A stretch of DNA of 64,000 nucleotides from Spirochaetes bacterium GWB1_60_80. Its GTDB lineage: Bacteria > Spirochaetota > Spirochaetia > Treponematales > UBA12059. Location of the stretch: assembly GCA_001829185.1 (NCBI GenBank), contig MIAR01000012.1, positions 1-64,000 of the forward strand, written 5' to 3'. Positions 62,952-64,000 of the stretch are shown one piece after another. Every line of letters starts with the position of its first letter. Positions within the stretch are counted from its first letter, which is position 1. The notes below the pieces were generated by a model. The model did not search any database. It saw nothing but the letters and a program-made list of their open reading frames with translations, and was not told the origin of the DNA. The translations under genes were made by a program, and so were the position numbers.

Positions 62952-64000
62952 TTATAACTGCTTGCGTTCCTTCAGCGTCTTGACGATGGCGTCCACCACC
63001 TGGATGCCCTTGGTGCCGCGGCCGAAGGTGGCGTCCAGGCCGGTTTCCTTGGCCATGTCGCGGTTCACCTGGGTGCCGCCGGCGATCAGCACGATCTTAC
63101 CGCGGATACCCTTCTCCTTACAGAGGTCGGCCAGCTTGCGCATGTTCTGGCGGTGCACGTCGGAGTGGCTGATGATGGTGGAGATCAGGATGGCGTGGGC
63201 GCCGGTTTCGATGGCGGCGTCGACCAGTTTGGCCACCGGCACCGAGGTGCCAAGGTACTTGTATTTGACGCCGTACTTCTCGATGCCGCCATGCTTGATG
63301 TCCAGGATCTCGCGTAGGCCGACCGAGTGCTCGTCTTCGCCGACCGTGCCGGCCACCACCTTGATGCCCAGCTGCTTGACGGCGGCGCGGATCTCTTCCT
63401 CCGGCAGCATCTCCACCTTCGGCGGAATCTTCAGGCTAGCCTTGTCGATATCGAAGCTGGTCTTGCCCTTCACTTCCACGAAGCAGCCCTCGGAGGGGTG
63501 CATCGGCGTCAGGTTGACCACTTCGGGATCCTGTAGCCCCATCTTGCGGGCGATTTCCAGGGCGGCCTCGCGAGCCACGTCCTCGGCCTCGGTCACCACG
63601 AACTGCATCAGCACCACGCCGTCGCCGGCCCATTCGGCCTCCGGCTTGATCTTGCCGCCCTTGCGGTAAGGCAGGGTCTTGGCCAGGCGGTTCTCGACGT
63701 TGTCTTCCGGGTCCAGCTCGGGCAGGTAGACGATCTTCTCCGGCTTGCACAGCGTGCAGCCGCCGATCGGGTCGCAAGGCTTCTTGATGCCGGAGGGAAG
63801 CTTGTTGTTGCCGAAGTGGTCGCAGACCGGCGCCATGTAGTCGGCGTCGCGGGCCACGATGGTGTCCACGCCGACGCCGCCCTTGGAATCGCGGGTGATG
63901 CCGTCGCCGTTGCGCTGCGGATACTTGCCGGAGTCGACGAAGAAGCCCTTCTCGACGGCCGCGAAGTAGCCGCCCGTCTCGACCACTTCCTCGAGGAAGG
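62952..64000 (-). CDS. oraE: D-ornithine 4,5-aminomutase beta subunit (OraE), partial
   Basis: The 349 complete C-terminal codons are in the window, and the gene continues beyond base 64000. The cobalamin-binding motif DEHSVG (63318-63335) holds the Co-ligating His. Eleven residues later comes the Lys (codon 63294-63296) that would bind PLP. In C. sticklandii, from memory, these are His618 and Lys629, the same spacing. The Rossmann part GHGGIEKYGVKYKYLGTSV continues the fold. The enzyme moves the 5-amino group of D-ornithine to C4. OraS should lie upstream (to the right). It is the start of the orr/alr cluster shown here. Confidence 0.93.
   Translation of the reverse strand, partial: FLEEVVETGGYFAAVEKGFFVDSGKYPQRNGDGITRDSKGGVGVDTIVARDADYMAPVCDHFGNNKLPSGIKKPCDPIGGCTLCKPEKIVYLPELDPEDNVENRLAKTLPYRKGGKIKPEAEWAGDGVVLMQFVVTEAEDVAREAALEIARKMGLQDPEVVNLTPMHPSEGCFVEVKGKTSFDIDKASLKIPPKVEMLPEEEIRAAVKQLGIKVVAGTVGEDEHSVGLREILDIKHGGIEKYGVKYKYLGTSVPVAKLVDAAIETGAHAILISTIISHSDVHRQNMRKLADLCKEKGIRGKIVLIAGGTQVNRDMAKETGLDATFGRGTKGIQVVDAIVKTLKERKQL

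Noticed and set aside
1-64000. tRNA or rRNA genes
   Set aside because: By reading both strands I found no T-loop (GGTTCGAATCC-like) signal or other RNA gene pattern. A tRNAscan run would be needed to exclude weak cases.
1-64000. Insertion sequences, prophage or CRISPR
   Set aside because: No transposase, integrase, phage protein or spaced direct-repeat array is visible.

Overview
This 64 kb window is a dense (about 95% coding), GC-rich bacterial chromosome segment. It shows no insertion sequence, prophage, CRISPR array, rRNA or tRNA gene. The best fit is a diderm, motile, anaerobic spirochaete (Treponema/Spirochaeta lineage). The clues are an archaeal-type phenylalanyl-tRNA synthetase pair, which Borrelia and Treponema are known to carry, a DUF4954 beta-helix protein, a PilZ protein with a treponeme-like N-terminus, an M30 peptidase, a CHASE2 adenylate cyclase beside a FecR protein, a chemotaxis receptor, an FprA flavo-diiron protein and an ornithine aminomutase cluster. 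This placement is an inference from gene content, not a phylogenetic result.

Layout. 72-7544: six-gene LolCDE/MacB-like ABC exporter operon with a LolA-like carrier, an outer-membrane protein and an FN3 lipoprotein. 7684-12635: FprA, a TPR protein, PilZ and ornithine decarboxylase. 12735-16144: clpS-clpA-aat, a compact N-degron module. 16238-20268: acyl-CoA ligase, MsrA, and a PadR/HAAS-DUF4097 pair. 20500-25798: FecR, beta-barrel and small secreted protein operon, divergent from a CHASE2 cyclase. 25802-32149: CHB_HEX/beta-helix lipoprotein, DUF4954, a hypothetical gene and Kbl. 32350-38470: methyl-accepting protein, M30 lipoprotein, small lipoprotein, RluA-type and MnmA-type RNA modification enzymes. 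38461-43019: minus-strand cluster with an Aat-like paralogue, LUD, YkgJ, hydrolase, isoaspartyl peptidase, DUF1904 and a mini MshEN protein. 43096-51469: comM/yifB, pheT, pheS and a large PPDK_N-domain protein. 51564-59154: sensor kinase, PepD, two phospholipid acyltransferases, a secreted protein, rhomboid, a PLDc_N protein and a hydrolase. 59236-64000: alanine racemase, ornithine racemase, a GlmL/MutL-like gene and the C-terminal part of D-ornithine 4,5-aminomutase beta subunit, which runs off the window.

How the genes fit together. Ornithine has two visible fates: decarboxylation to putrescine, and racemisation followed by adenosylcobalamin/PLP-dependent amino shift. The two acyltransferases could turn glycerol-3-phosphate into phosphatidate. 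Envelope biogenesis and sensing dominate the first half.

The most unusual signal is regulatory. At least seven genes have a sigma70-like promoter whose -10 box lies only 6-10 bases from the start codon and have no Shine-Dalgarno sequence, so they look leaderless, while neighbouring genes have ordinary Shine-Dalgarno leaders. Other notable signals are a 13-codon leader ORF with a near-perfect Shine-Dalgarno coupled to the DUF4954 gene, a 122-base nested inverted repeat beside kbl, a PadR-type palindrome over the padR -10 box, and a hairpin with a T run in the leader of an acyltransferase gene.
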